From: Elusimicrobiales bacterium
Lineage (GTDB): Bacteria > Elusimicrobiota > Elusimicrobia > Elusimicrobiales > Elusimicrobiaceae
NCBI GenBank assembly: GCA_028688475.1
Contig: JAQTYB010000013.1
Coordinates: 1-37,700 of the forward strand
Length of the DNA stretch: 37,700 nt
Direction: 5' to 3'
The notes below the pieces were generated by a model. It did no database searches. It saw only the letters and a list, made by a program, of their open reading frames with translations, and was not told where the DNA came from. Shown here piece after piece: positions 19,646 to 28,036 of the stretch (within the stretch, counting starts at the first letter, position 1; each line of letters opens with the position of its first letter). The position numbers and the translations under genes were made by a program.

Positions 19646-20478
19646 TTCGTGCGCGCCTCCGCCGCTTTTTTCAGCACGTAAACCTCTTTCACCGCGCCCG
19701 GCCTTATGGTGGGCACCAGGTCGGCTGAAATGAATGTCATGAAATTCTCCCGCGGGTGCACGCGCAGCACGGCGCCTATGGACAGCCCCGGCGGATAGAC
19801 TACGCTGGCGGGCGAGGTGAACACCTCGGCGCCGGCTTCCGGCTGGGCTTCGGTGGGCAGGTAATTGAGGCGCAGCAGTTCGCGTCCCTGGCCCTCCGCG
19901 AGGGCGTCCCAGCCGCGTCCCTGCACGTAGCAGGTCACGGAAAACATGTCATCCGTCATCAGCAGCACCTTGGAGGTTTCGCGCGAAACCTCTATTATCT
20001 TGCCGACAAGGCCTGTCTTGCCGTTTTGCACGCCTATTACCGGGTCATGCGGCGCCACGCCGTCGCGCAAGCCGCGGTTTATCGTGATGGAGGAATTCCA
20101 ATGCGCCGGGTCGCGCTCGATGACGCCGGCCCATATGCCTTTCCAGCGCGGCACGGGCGCCAGCGCCGACAGCGCCGACAGACGGCGGTTTTCGGCCAGA
20201 GCGGCCTCCAACTGGGCGCGAAGCAGAGCGTCTTCCTTCTCCGCCTCGCGCAGCCGGCGGTTTTCCTGTTCCGTTTTCAGCAGCGAAACGACGCCCGCCG
20301 GAATGCCGTAGGCCGCCTCGGAAATATTTTCGCCGGTATTTATGAAGGGATAGGTCGCGAATGAGAGGATGGCGCGCGCGCCGCCGACAACAGGCCCCGT
20401 CGGCAAAACAAGGAACAGCAGAGACAGCGTTGCGAAAATCAGCAGCGCCAGATTGGCCAGACGCTTTTCCTTGTTCAT
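19642..20478 (-). CDS. mreC: Rod shape-determining protein MreC
   Basis: This bitopic membrane protein's periplasmic part organises PBP2 and RodA. The 278-residue product has an N-terminal helix (about 10-28), a heptad-rich coiled coil (about 60-100, 'KTEQENRRLREAEKEDALL'), and two beta-barrel lobes with 'VIERDPAHWNSSITINRG' and 'GVQNGKTGLVGKIIEVS', which are typical of the family. I chose the ATG at 20478, which gives the standard short basic N-terminus; earlier in-frame codons add 27 unlikely residues. The Shine-Dalgarno is poor. A 181-base gap separates it from mreB, the second largest in the - strand run. Confidence 0.95.
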   Translation of the reverse strand: MNKEKRLANLALLIFATLSLLFLVLPTGPVVGGARAILSFATYPFINTGENISEAAYGIPAGVVSLLKTEQENRRLREAEKEDALLRAQLEAALAENRRLSALSALAPVPRWKGIWAGVIERDPAHWNSSITINRGLRDGVAPHDPVIGVQNGKTGLVGKIIEVSRETSKVLLMTDDMFSVTCYVQGRGWDALAEGQGRELLRLNYLPTEAQPEAGAEVFTSPASVVYPPGLSIGAVLRVHPRENFMTFISADLVPTIRPGAVKEVYVLKKAAEARTK

Positions 20479-20659
20479 AAGGCCCCGGGATAAAACCCGG
20501 CTCGCGCCGGATAACCGGAAACCCGATACCGCACGGCCCGCCGCCCCACGCGGGGCCAAGCTGGCCGTTCCGACCGGATTCGCCTGAAACGGATGCCAAC
20601 AGTCAAAACGCCGACAGGAGGTTTACTCTATCCCCCAAACTTGCGGCGCATCGCCTGGA
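20479..20659 (-). other. Structured gap between mreB and mreC
   Basis: There is no reading frame of note here. Reading on the - strand it carries several short inverted repeats: GGCCA/TGGCC around 20564-20576, GCCCC/GGGGC at 20553-20566, and CCGGC/GCCGG at 20497-20510, the last followed by GTTTT just before the mreC start. The final hairpin with its short T run could act as a weak attenuator. I see no convincing promoter. Confidence 0.45.
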
Positions 20660-21712
20660 CTACCGCGTCTTTCCGCGATACCAAGTCGCAAAATCGGGCC
20701 TTCGGCTGCGGATGTTGTCAAGCTCTTCTATGAACTTGCCCGTGCCTATGGCGACGCAACTTAGCGGGTCTGCGGCGCGGTGGACGGGCAGGTCGGTTTC
20801 CTGCCGGATAAGGTCGGTCATTCCCCTGAGCAGCGAGCCGCCGCCCGCGAGCACAAGCCCGCGGTCAACAAGGTCCGCCGCCAGTTCCGCGGGGGTTTCC
20901 TCGAGCGCGCTCTTTATGACGTCAATGATGAGCCGCACCGGCTCCATCAGCGCCTGCCTGATTTCCTCGCTGGTGACGGTGAGCGTCTTGGGCAGGCCCT
21001 GAGTCTGGTCGCGGCCCTTGACTTCCATCGTCTTCTCTTCCTTGAGGGGAAACACCGAGCCTATCTGGAGCTTCACTTCTTCCGCTGTTGTTTCACCGAT
21101 GATCAAATTGTATTTCCGGCGGAAATACTGCATTATGCAGTCGTCCATCTCGTCGCCGGCGACGTCTATGGACTTGGTGACCACCATGCCGCCCAGCGAG
21201 ATGACCGCCACTTCCGTGGTGCCGCCGCCTATGTCAACTATCATGCTGGCGTGCGGCTCCGAAATCGGCAGGTCGGCGCCGATGGCCGCGGCCATCGGCT
21301 CCTCGATGAGGTAAACCTCGCGCGCGCCCGCCTGCTCGGCGGCTTCCTGCACCGCGCGGCGCTCCACCTCGGTTATGCCCGATGGGATGCCTATCACTAT
21401 GCGCGGGTGCAGCAGGTTGCGGCGGTTGTGCACCTTGCGGATGAAATACTTAATCATCTCCTGCGTCACTTCGAAATCCGCTATGACGCCGTTGCGCAGC
21501 GGGCGCACCGCCACGATGTTGGCCGGGGTGCGGCCCAGCATCTGCTTGGCCTCGGTACCGACGGAAAGCACCCTGCGCGTTTCCCTGTCTATAGCCACGA
21601 CGGAAGGCTCGCGCAGCACTATGCCGCGGCCCTTCACATAGATGAGGGAATTCGCCGTGCCGAGGTCCATCCCCATGTCGTTTGAGAAAAGGCTGAACAG
21701 GTAATCGAGCAT
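20660..21712 (-). CDS. mreB: Rod shape-determining protein MreB
   Basis: This bacterial actin forms membrane-bound filaments that orient side-wall synthesis. The 350-residue product has the actin-fold nucleotide motifs: phosphate 1 '[16 protein letters not shown]' (13-28), phosphate 2 '[15 protein letters not shown]' (about 156-170), and the adenosine loop '[13 protein letters not shown]' (about 289-301). An amphipathic start ('[10 protein letters not shown]') fits membrane attachment. It begins just 2 bases after the rplQ stop, with GGTGG in the rplQ end as a possible ribosome-binding site. Its expression therefore appears tied to the ribosomal alpha operon. Confidence 0.98.
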   Translation of the reverse strand: MLDYLFSLFSNDMGMDLGTANSLIYVKGRGIVLREPSVVAIDRETRRVLSVGTEAKQMLGRTPANIVAVRPLRNGVIADFEVTQEMIKYFIRKVHNRRNLLHPRIVIGIPSGITEVERRAVQEAAEQAGAREVYLIEEPMAAAIGADLPISEPHASMIVDIGGGTTEVAVISLGGMVVTKSIDVAGDEMDDCIMQYFRRKYNLIIGETTAEEVKLQIGSVFPLKEEKTMEVKGRDQTQGLPKTLTVTSEEIRQALMEPVRLIIDVIKSALEETPAELAADLVDRGLVLAGGGSLLRGMTDLIRQETDLPVHRAADPLSCVAIGTGKFIEELDNIRSRRPDFATWYRGKTR

Positions 21713-21714
21713 TT

Positions 21715-22059
21715 TTATTCCACCAGTTTTACAAGGCCCATATCCGCGTCGTCGCCCTTGCGGCGGCCCACGTGGAGTATGCGCGTATAGCCGCCGTTGC
21801 GGTCAGCGTAACGCGGCGCGAGCACTTCCATGAGCTTTTTGAACGCGGTCTTGCTGCGGACCACCTTGCGCACTTCCATGTGCCTGCCCTTGCGCGCGTC
21901 GGTGATGACCCGCTCCACCACGCGGCGGACTTCCTTGGCTTTCGCCAGGGTGGTGTTGACGTGCTCGTGCATGAGCAGGCTCACCGCCATGTTGGTCAGC
22001 ATGGCTTTGCGGTGCGAGCCGGTTTTGGAAAGCTTTCTGTGTCCAAGATTCTTTATCAT
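21715..22059 (-). CDS. rplQ: 50S ribosomal protein L17
   Basis: The 114-residue product matches bacterial L17 over its whole length: '[20 protein letters not shown]' near the N-terminus, '[20 protein letters not shown]' next, and '[12 protein letters not shown]' towards the end. L17 sits on the back of the large subunit near the exit tunnel. It follows rpoA by 23 bases, the normal end of the alpha operon, but here mreB follows almost without a gap. Confidence 0.98.
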   Translation of the reverse strand: MIKNLGHRKLSKTGSHRKAMLTNMAVSLLMHEHVNTTLAKAKEVRRVVERVITDARKGRHMEVRKVVRSKTAFKKLMEVLAPRYADRNGGYTRILHVGRRKGDDADMGLVKLVE

Positions 22060-22082
22060 ATCGCAAGTCTCCGGCGGGCGCC

Positions 22083-23063
22083 TTAGATTTTCATCCCGAG
22101 GCCCAGCCCCATCTCGGTCAGCCGCTCCTTGATTTCCTCCAGCGATTTGGCGCCGAAATTCTTTATGGCTTTAAGCTCCTCGTCGGTTCTCACTACCAGC
22201 TCGCGTATCGTGGCTATCCTGGCGGCCTTGAGGCAGTTGGCCGCGCGGGACGAAAGCTCTATGACGTCCACGGGCTGGTTGAGCATCTCCTCCACCTTAG
22301 GCTCGAGCGTGCTGACCGCGGGCGCACAGGCCGCGGCGGTCTGCGCGGCGGCTTCGAGGGCGACCTTGTCGCCCTCTGGGGTGAAAATGTGGAGCGATTT
22401 CTTGAGCAGGTCCGCGGCGCGCAGCAGCGCCTCCTTGGGCTGTATGGAGCCGTCGGTGGAAACCTCGAGCACGAGCCTGTCGTAGTCCGTTTTCTGGCCG
22501 ACGCGCGCGGGCTCCACGTCGTAATGCACCTTGACCACGGGAGAGAACAGCGCGTCCACCGGCATGAAGCCGGCGGGGCGGTTGGCTTTGGCGATTTCGT
22601 CGGAAGCCATGTAGCCGCGCCCGCGCGAAACCTCTATCTCGGCTTCCAGCCTGCCGCCCGGCTCCAGATGGGCTATGACGAGGTCCTTGTTTATGACCTC
22701 CACGTTGTCGTTGCCTTTTATCTGGGAGGCGGTCACGGCGCCGGATTTCGACGCGGAAAGATATATGGACTCGCGGACGCCGTTATGGATGCGCACGCGC
22801 AGCTTCTTGAGGTTGAGGACTATGTTTATCACGTCCTCCCTCACGCCGGAGAGGGTGCTGTACTCGTGCACGGCGCCGTCTATTCTCACCGCGGTGACGG
22901 CCGCGCCCTCCAGGCTCGACAACAGAATGCGCCTCAGCGAGTTGCCGACGGTGTGGCCGTAGCCGGACTCGTAGGGCTCGGCGGTGAACTTGCCGTAATA
23001 CTCCGTGGACGTCTTATCCTCAAGCTGCACCTTCGCGGGCAGCACCAGTTCTTCCAAAGGCAT
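22083..23063 (-). CDS. rpoA: DNA-directed RNA polymerase alpha subunit
   Basis: Alpha dimerises to nucleate RNA polymerase assembly. The 326-residue product has the N-terminal assembly domain ('GYGHTVGNSLRRILLSSLEG', about 34-53), a second half with 'RGRGYMASDEI', a flexible linker (about 235-255) and the C-terminal domain (about 260-326, 'NFGAKSLEEIKERL') that contacts UP elements and activators. Length and order are standard. A strong GGAGG lies 9 bases before the ATG. It sits between rpsD and rplQ as in most bacteria. Confidence 0.99.
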   Translation of the reverse strand: MPLEELVLPAKVQLEDKTSTEYYGKFTAEPYESGYGHTVGNSLRRILLSSLEGAAVTAVRIDGAVHEYSTLSGVREDVINIVLNLKKLRVRIHNGVRESIYLSASKSGAVTASQIKGNDNVEVINKDLVIAHLEPGGRLEAEIEVSRGRGYMASDEIAKANRPAGFMPVDALFSPVVKVHYDVEPARVGQKTDYDRLVLEVSTDGSIQPKEALLRAADLLKKSLHIFTPEGDKVALEAAAQTAAACAPAVSTLEPKVEEMLNQPVDVIELSSRAANCLKAARIATIRELVVRTDEELKAIKNFGAKSLEEIKERLTEMGLGLGMKI

Positions 23064-23082
23064 GAGCCGGACCTCCGTTAAA

Positions 23083-23715
23083 TTATTTCGAGTAGAACTC
23101 GACTATCATTTGTTCCTTTACGGGATACGACATTTCACCCCGGTCCGGCCAGCGCAACAGCCTGCCGGTCTTGCTGGAGGCGTCGTACTCAAGGAAGCTG
23201 GGACGCATGGAGCGCTTTTCAGTCTCCTCTATGCCCTGCTTCACCACGGGAACGCCGCTCAGCTTGCTTATGACGGCGATTTTGTCGCCCGGCTTGAGCT
23301 GATAGGAGGGAATGCTGACCGTCCTGTCGTTGACCTTGATGTGACCGTGCCGCACCAGCTGGCGCGCGGTTTTCAGCGAAACCGCGAAACCCAGGCGGCG
23401 CACCACGTTGTCAAGACGGGTTTCCAGAAACCGCAGGAACGCCTCGCCCGTCTGCCCGGTGGCTTTTTCGGCGCGGGCGAACAGGTTGCGGAACGGCTGC
23501 TCCGTCATGCCCGACATCAGCCTCGCGCGCTGTTTCTCGGCGAGACGGAAGGAATACTCCGACTTCTTGCTCCGAAATCCCTTATGCTGCGGACGCAGCT
23601 GCTTGGAGGCGCGGCGCTCCATCGTGCAGGCGGTGTAGCATTTGGTGCCTTTCAGGAAAAGCTTGGTCTCAAGCTTGCGGCATTTCTTGCAACTGGCTCC
23701 AGTGTAGCGTGCCAT
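23083..23715 (-). CDS. rpsD: 30S ribosomal protein S4 (zinc-binding form)
   Basis: S4 is a primary 16S rRNA binder and in many bacteria the repressor of the alpha operon. The 210-residue product keeps the cysteine-bearing N-terminus (C9, C12, C26, C30: 'CKKC' and 'CYTAC'), the zinc form. Spacing between the last two cysteines is one shorter than in the Thermus protein as I remember it. The S4 RNA-binding domain follows at about 95-160 ('LDNVVRRLGFAVSLKTARQL'). GGAGG lies 9 bases before the ATG. Confidence 0.98.
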   Translation of the reverse strand: MARYTGASCKKCRKLETKLFLKGTKCYTACTMERRASKQLRPQHKGFRSKKSEYSFRLAEKQRARLMSGMTEQPFRNLFARAEKATGQTGEAFLRFLETRLDNVVRRLGFAVSLKTARQLVRHGHIKVNDRTVSIPSYQLKPGDKIAVISKLSGVPVVKQGIEETEKRSMRPSFLEYDASSKTGRLLRWPDRGEMSYPVKEQMIVEFYSK

Positions 23716-23730
23716 CGAAAAAAACCTCCG

Positions 23731-24180
23731 TTAAACTCTTCTCGCCTTGGGCGGGCGGCAGCCGTTGTGCGGAATCGGCGTAACGTCCTTTATGCTGGTG
23801 ACGTGAATGCCGGAAGACTGCACCGCGCGCACCGCGGTTTCGCGTCCGGGACCGGGGCCGCAGACGAGTATCGCGGCTTCGCGCATTCCCATCTCGGCGA
23901 CTTTGGCTATCGCCCGGCTGACGGTTATCTGCGCCGCGAACGGCGTGCCCTTCTTGGTGCCGCGGAAACCGCAGCCTCCCGAAGTGGCCCAGGCAAGGGT
24001 ATTGCCCTTGTCGTCGGTAACCGTAACTATGGTGTTGTTGAATGAGCAGTTCAAATGAACGACGCCGAACACCGGCGCCCTGCCTTTTTTCTTGACCGGG
24101 CCCTTTTGGGGCGCCGGCTTGCCCTGCGCCGCCTCGGCGGCGGAATCGGCAACGGGTTTCGCTTTATTTTCTTCAGCCAT
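23731..24180 (-). CDS. rpsK: 30S ribosomal protein S11 with N-terminal extension
   Basis: S11 lies on the platform near the E site. The 149-residue product has the usual core from about residue 35 ('[19 protein letters not shown]', later '[12 protein letters not shown]' and '[14 protein letters not shown]'). Before the core is an Ala/Lys/Pro/Gln-rich stretch of some 20 extra residues that most S11 proteins lack. An in-frame TGA just upstream fixes the start at 24180. The strong AGGAGG is about 30 bases from the ATG with a small hairpin between them. Confidence 0.98.
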   Translation of the reverse strand: MAEENKAKPVADSAAEAAQGKPAPQKGPVKKKGRAPVFGVVHLNCSFNNTIVTVTDDKGNTLAWATSGGCGFRGTKKGTPFAAQITVSRAIAKVAEMGMREAAILVCGPGPGRETAVRAVQSSGIHVTSIKDVTPIPHNGCRPPKARRV

Positions 24181-24216
24181 TTTTCAGTTCCACGGGGAAT
24201 TTTTCCCGGTCCTCCT
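24181..24216 (-). promoter_or_regulatory. rpsK leader: Shine-Dalgarno, hairpin, start codon
   Basis: On the - strand AGGAGG (24211-24216) is followed by GGGAA-AAA-TTCCC (24195-24207) and then 14 bases to the ATG. The distance from Shine-Dalgarno to ATG is about 30 bases, too long for direct use, but the hairpin would shorten it. The stem is only five pairs, so this is the weakest of the three such leaders in the window. Confidence 0.45.
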
Positions 24217-24226
24217 GATTAGTAAA

Positions 24227-24628
24227 TTACTTGCCTGCGGACGCCGCGGACTTGCCGGGCTTGCCGGAGCCTACGGTCTTTCTCTTGCCGCGGCGGGTGC
24301 GCGCATTGGTGCGCGTGCGCTGTCCGCGCGCGGGAAGGTTGCGGCGGTGGCGCAGCCCGCGATAGGCGCCTATTTCCAGGTAGCGGTGTATGCTCTGTGC
24401 GACTTCACGGCGCAACTCGCCTTCCACCTTGTATTCCTTCTGGATGATGGTGTTGAGAAGGCTGACCTGCTGTTCGGTCAAATCCTTTACCCGCGTGGCC
24501 GGGGCAATCTGGCCGCTGAGGCTTTCCAGAATCTTGCGGGCATATGTGGGGCCTATGCCGTAAACATAGCGCAACGCGATGTCTATGCGCTTATTCTTGG
24601 GTAAATCGACTCCTGCGACTCGTGCCAT
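24227..24628 (-). CDS. rpsM: 30S ribosomal protein S13
   Basis: S13 forms the head bridge to the large subunit and contacts P-site tRNA. The 133-residue product has the standard start '[20 protein letters not shown]', '[13 protein letters not shown]', the basic '[16 protein letters not shown]' and '[16 protein letters not shown]'. The tail is slightly longer than usual, ending Ala/Ser/Gly/Lys. AGGAG lies 11 bases before the ATG. It heads the alpha group, 23 bases after rpmJ. Confidence 0.98.
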   Translation of the reverse strand: MARVAGVDLPKNKRIDIALRYVYGIGPTYARKILESLSGQIAPATRVKDLTEQQVSLLNTIIQKEYKVEGELRREVAQSIHRYLEIGAYRGLRHRRNLPARGQRTRTNARTRRGKRKTVGSGKPGKSAASAGK

Positions 24629-24651
24629 AAACTGTAACGCTCCTTAGTGGT

Positions 24652-24765
24652 CTAGCCCTGGCGCTGCTTGTGTTTTTTGGTAGCGCATATAACGCGCACC
24701 ACGCCGCCGCGCCGTATTATCTTGCACTTCTGACAGATTTTCTTCACGCTTGCTCGCACTTTCAT
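24652..24765 (-). CDS. rpmJ: 50S ribosomal protein L36 (zinc form)
   Basis: This 37-residue gene reads '[18 protein letters not shown]' onward to '[11 protein letters not shown]'. The zinc ligands C11, C14, C27 and H32 are all present, so it is the cysteine-bearing form. GGAGG is 13 bases before the ATG. It lies between infA and rpsM, its normal place in many bacteria. Confidence 0.97.
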   Translation of the reverse strand: MKVRASVKKICQKCKIIRRGGVVRVICATKKHKQRQG

Positions 24766-24808
24766 TATGGTTTGCGGGCCTCCGCCGCTGCGGCTGGCAC
24801 GCGCCTCC

Positions 24809-25027
24809 TCACTTCTCGCGGTAAATTATCCTGCCTCTCGTCAAATCGTAGGGCGAAAGCTCCAGCTTCACCTTGTCGCCCGGAAGAATCCTGATGTGGT
24901 TTATCCGCATCTTGCCTGAAATATGCCCCAGGATGACTTTTCCTCCGGGAATCTGAACGCGGAACATCGCGTTCGGCATGGATTCGAGTATTACGCCTTC
25001 AACTTCAATCTTGTCGCCGTCGCTCAT
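24809..25027 (-). CDS. infA: Translation initiation factor IF-1
   Basis: IF-1 occupies the A site during initiation. The 72-residue product is a single OB fold of exact family length: '[19 protein letters not shown]' at the start, then '[19 protein letters not shown]' and '[16 protein letters not shown]' at the end. The GGGAGG ribosome-binding site is 29 bases before the ATG with a perfect 7-bp hairpin between them, an unusual leader described separately. The map-infA-rpmJ-rpsM order is common outside the enteric bacteria. Confidence 0.98.
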   Translation of the reverse strand: MSDGDKIEVEGVILESMPNAMFRVQIPGGKVILGHISGKMRINHIRILPGDKVKLELSPYDLTRGRIIYREK

Positions 25028-25062
25028 ACAGCAACCGCATGACTGCGGTTTTGGAACCTCCC
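25028..25062 (-). promoter_or_regulatory. infA leader: Shine-Dalgarno, 7-bp hairpin, start codon
   Basis: On the - strand GGGAGG (25057-25062) is followed by AACCGCA-GTCA-TGCGGTT (25033-25050), a perfect seven-pair stem with a four-base loop, and then GCTGT before the ATG. Folding would bring the Shine-Dalgarno to about 11 bases from the start. The loop and 3' stem also hold an out-of-frame ATG (25038-25040) that opens an 11-codon frame ending inside infA at 25005. The arrangement could control IF-1 synthesis. Confidence 0.55.
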
Positions 25063-25066
25063 TTGC

Positions 25067-25900
25067 CTATACTGTCAATATCTCGGCGCCCGAGTCCGTT
25101 ACAGCCACGGTATGCTCGAAGTGCGCCGACAAACTCTCGTCTTTTGTGACCACGGTCCAGCCGTTGTCAAGCACGCGCACCTGCCAGCCGCCCGCGTTCA
25201 CCATCGGTTCTATCGCGATGGTCATTCCCGGCTCCAGCCTGAGACCGGAACCTTTCTCGCCGTAATTCGGCACGGCGGGCTCTTCATGCAGGTGCCGCCC
25301 TATCCCGTGCCCCACAAAATCCCTTACCACAGACATTCCTGCGGACTCCGCGCAACTCTGCACCGCGCTGGAGACATCTCCCAGAAACGCGCCCGGCCTG
25401 ACCGCCGCAATTGCCGCCGCGAGCGAGGCCTTCGTGACTTCCAGCAGCCGCGCCGCTTCGGCGGAAATTTTTCCCACCGGAACCGTCATCGCCGCATCGC
25501 CGTAATAGCCCCCGCAGACCGCGCCCATGTCGAGGCTGACGATGTCGCCCTCGCGCAGGAGGCGCTTTTTGTCGGGTATGCCGTGCACGACTTCCTCGTT
25601 TATCGAGGAGCACAGCACCGCGGGATAGCCGCAGTAGCCCAGAAAAGCGGGGGTCGCGCCGCGCGCCGCTATCTCTTCCGCCGCCAGGCGGTCCAGTTCG
25701 CCAGTGGATATTCCCGGCTTTACGGCGGATTCCAAAATTTTCAAAACCTCGGCGACCACGCGCCCCGCGCTGCGCATCTTTTGCAGCTCCGCGGCGGTTT
25801 TCAGCTCCACGGAAGGCTTGCGCTTGAGCAGCACCGGCGGGACCTTCGCGGAACCGTTTTTAACCTCCGCAGCCGGTTTCCTGGCGGCAAGCATTTTCAT
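25067..25900 (-). CDS. map: Methionine aminopeptidase, type I, with N-terminal extension
   Basis: The enzyme removes the initiator methionine from new proteins. The 277-residue product has all five metal ligands: D124 and D135 in 'SLDMGAVCGGYYGDAAMT', H198 in 'FVGHGIGRHLHEE', E231 in 'IEPMVN', and E262 in 'HFEHTVAV', plus the substrate histidine H106. The pita-bread domain begins at about residue 31 ('VELKTAAELQKMRSAG'), where typical proteins start. The first 30 residues are an extra basic, Pro/Lys/Ala-rich stretch that might contact ribosomal RNA, though this is a guess. The ATG at 25900 overlaps the adk stop as ATGA. Confidence 0.97.
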   Translation of the reverse strand: MKMLAARKPAAEVKNGSAKVPPVLLKRKPSVELKTAAELQKMRSAGRVVAEVLKILESAVKPGISTGELDRLAAEEIAARGATPAFLGYCGYPAVLCSSINEEVVHGIPDKKRLLREGDIVSLDMGAVCGGYYGDAAMTVPVGKISAEAARLLEVTKASLAAAIAAVRPGAFLGDVSSAVQSCAESAGMSVVRDFVGHGIGRHLHEEPAVPNYGEKGSGLRLEPGMTIAIEPMVNAGGWQVRVLDNGWTVVTKDESLSAHFEHTVAVTDSGAEILTV

Positions 25901-26547
25901 TTCCCGACGCAATCGCCCAGCGCCGCGCAAATTTCCCCCGTCACTCTTTCCGGGGCCAGCGCGCCGTCCACCTTTATGAACCGGTGGTTGGCCTTGTAAT
26001 AAGCCACAAGCGGCTCGGTCTGGTCGCGGTAGACCATGAGGCGGCGCTTGACCGTCTCAAGCGAATCGTCGTCGCGCCAGAACAACTGCCCGCCGCAGAC
26101 GTCGCAAGCCTCGGGGTTTGCGGGCGGGGTGCTGATAAGATTGTAAATCTTCCCGCACTTTTTGCAAGTGCGCCTGCTGGTGAGACGGCGAATCACCTCG
26201 CCCTCGGCGAGGTCTATGAAAACCACCGCGTCTATCTTTTTCCCCTGTTTTTCAAGGAGGTCGTCAAGCCCTTCGGCCTGCTCTATCGTGCGCGGAAAAC
26301 CGTCGAACAGCAGCCCGTCTTTCTCTTCCTGTATTTTCGCCGCCACTATTTCCAGCACCAGCGCGTCCGGGACCAGCTTGCCGGAACTCACCAACTGCGC
26401 CACCTGGAGGCCGACAGGCGATTTTTTTCCTATTTCCTCCCGCAGAATATCTCCGGTGGAAAGATGCTTCAGGGACAGCCGCTCGCACAAAAGCGCGGAT
26501 TGGGTTCCTTTCCCCGCTCCCGGCGCTCCCAACAGTATTAAATTCAC
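25897..26547 (-). CDS. adk: Adenylate kinase, long zinc-LID form
   Basis: The enzyme balances AMP, ADP and ATP. The 216-residue product has the P-loop 'GAPGAGKGT' (7-15), the AMP site 'STGDILREE' (30-38), 'FDGFPRTIEQ' (81-90), and a long LID with four cysteines (C128, C131, C148, C151) that would bind zinc, as in many Gram-positive and thermophilic enzymes. The start codon is GTG (26547), with AGAGG about 10 bases upstream. The secY-adk-map order is typical of a large part of the bacteria. Confidence 0.98.
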   Translation of the reverse strand: MNLILLGAPGAGKGTQSALLCERLSLKHLSTGDILREEIGKKSPVGLQVAQLVSSGKLVPDALVLEIVAAKIQEEKDGLLFDGFPRTIEQAEGLDDLLEKQGKKIDAVVFIDLAEGEVIRRLTSRRTCKKCGKIYNLISTPPANPEACDVCGGQLFWRDDDSLETVKRRLMVYRDQTEPLVAYYKANHRFIKVDGALAPERVTGEICAALGDCVGK

Positions 26548-26601
26548 TCTAAGACCTCTGTATCAGTAGATTCTATGAATTTTCGGGTTCATTTGAAAGG
26601 C
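26548..26601 (-). promoter_or_regulatory. Possible internal promoter before adk
   Basis: This 54-base gap is richer in A and T than its surroundings. On the - strand it contains TAGAAT (26570-26575) as a possible -10 box, but the matching -35 position is poor (about 3 of 6). A short hairpin (ATGAA/TTCAT) lies just upstream. A second promoter for adk-map-infA and the alpha genes is possible but weakly supported. Confidence 0.25.
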
Positions 26602-27957
26602 TTATGAACCGGCGCCGCCCACGTTGAACCAGCGGCCGCGTATGCGCCCGCCGCCTTTCATCAGCGGCTCGTAATTGCGCATCACAAGATGCGCCTCCAG
26701 CTGGCTTATGGTGTCAAGCGCGACGCCCACCACAATCAGCAGCGAGGTGCCGCCGAAATAGAACGGCACGTTGAATTTGCGGCGCATGATGTCGGGCAGC
26801 ACGGCTATCGCGGCGACAAACAGCGCTCCGCCGAGAGTAACCCTGTTAAGCACCGCCTCGATGTACTGCGCCGTCGGCTCGCCGGGGCGTATGCCGGGAA
26901 TGAAGCCGCCCCACTTTTTCATGTTTTCCGAAAGTTCCTTCGGGTTGAAGCTGACGGAGTTATAGAAGTAGCAGAAGAACACTATCAGCGCCACGTATAT
27001 CAGCTCATAAACCGTGGTGCTGCGGGAGAAGAAATCGTTCACCCACTGCGCTATTTTGCCGTTCGGGCTGTACTGCACGACCATCATGGGCAGGCTCAGC
27101 AGCGAAACGGCGAAGATGACCGCGATGACGCCGGACTGGTCCACCTTGATTGGCAGATAGCTCGACGAGCCGCCGTAGACGCGGTTGCCCACCTGCCTGC
27201 GCGCGTACTGCACGGGGATTTTGCGCTGCGCCGTCTCCACCCACACCACGCTGGCCATTACGATGAATATCGTCGCCGCGATGGCAAGCGCCATGACGAT
27301 GCCTATTTCGTCGGCCTTTATCAGTTCTATCATGTGCATGACGGCGGAGGGCATCCGGTCCACGATACCCGCGAAGATGATGAGCGAAATGCCGTTTCCG
27401 ATGCCGCGGTCTGTTATCTGCTCGCCCAGCCACATCACGAACATCGTGCCGGTGACGAGGGTGACCACCGTGGTGAAATAGAACATCGGCGACGGGTTGA
27501 GCACTATGGGCGCGCCGCCCGGCACCGGCATGTGCGAAAACGCCACTGTCAGCCCGAACGACTGGAAAGCCGCCAGAAACAGCGTGAACAGCCGCGTCAT
27601 CTGGTTGATTTTGCGGCGGCCCAGCTCGCCTTCCTTGGCGAGGCGGTCGAGATACGGTATCACGTGCGCGCCTTGCAGCAGGCTCATGATGATGGATGCG
27701 TTGATATAGGGCATCACGCCCATCGAGAGCACCGAGAACCTGCTCATCGCGCCGCCGGAGAAAATATCCAAAAACCCAAGCAGGCCGTTGCTGTTGGCCG
27801 CGAACAGCGCCTTGAGCGCCTGGCCGTTTATCCCCGGTATCGGGATGGCCGCGCCGAGACGGTAAACCGCCAGCGCTATCAGCACAAACAGGAGACGCTT
27901 TTTAATCTCCGGCACCTTGAATATGTTTGCGAAACCCGATGTTGTCGACTGGTCCAT
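26602..27957 (-). CDS. secY: Preprotein translocase subunit SecY
   Basis: SecY is the channel subunit of the Sec system in the inner membrane. The 451-residue product has ten predicted helices. Landmarks are 'FANIFKVPEIKKRLLFVLIA' near the start, the plug region after 'IPGINGQALKALF', 'SRFSVLSMGVMPYINASIIM' (about 74-93), the cytosolic loop containing 'RKIPVQYARRQVG' (about 244-256), and 'FNPKELSENMKKWGGFIPGI' (about 335-354). AAGGA precedes the ATG. It follows rplO after 79 bases and leads into adk, the usual order. Confidence 0.98.
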   Translation of the reverse strand: MDQSTTSGFANIFKVPEIKKRLLFVLIALAVYRLGAAIPIPGINGQALKALFAANSNGLLGFLDIFSGGAMSRFSVLSMGVMPYINASIIMSLLQGAHVIPYLDRLAKEGELGRRKINQMTRLFTLFLAAFQSFGLTVAFSHMPVPGGAPIVLNPSPMFYFTTVVTLVTGTMFVMWLGEQITDRGIGNGISLIIFAGIVDRMPSAVMHMIELIKADEIGIVMALAIAATIFIVMASVVWVETAQRKIPVQYARRQVGNRVYGGSSSYLPIKVDQSGVIAVIFAVSLLSLPMMVVQYSPNGKIAQWVNDFFSRSTTVYELIYVALIVFFCYFYNSVSFNPKELSENMKKWGGFIPGIRPGEPTAQYIEAVLNRVTLGGALFVAAIAVLPDIMRRKFNVPFYFGGTSLLIVVGVALDTISQLEAHLVMRNYEPLMKGGGRIRGRWFNVGGAGS

Positions 27958-28036
27958 TTTCAGTCCTTAGTCTGATAAACCGCTGCGCGAACGAGCCTTA
28001 CGGGGGTCGTCGCGCGGCCCGGCCTCAAGCCGCCGG

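Noticed and set aside
27958..28036. CCGGC/GCCGG stem between rplO and secY as a terminator
   Set aside because: The stem is only five pairs with a large loop and no T run follows, so there is no basis for calling termination.
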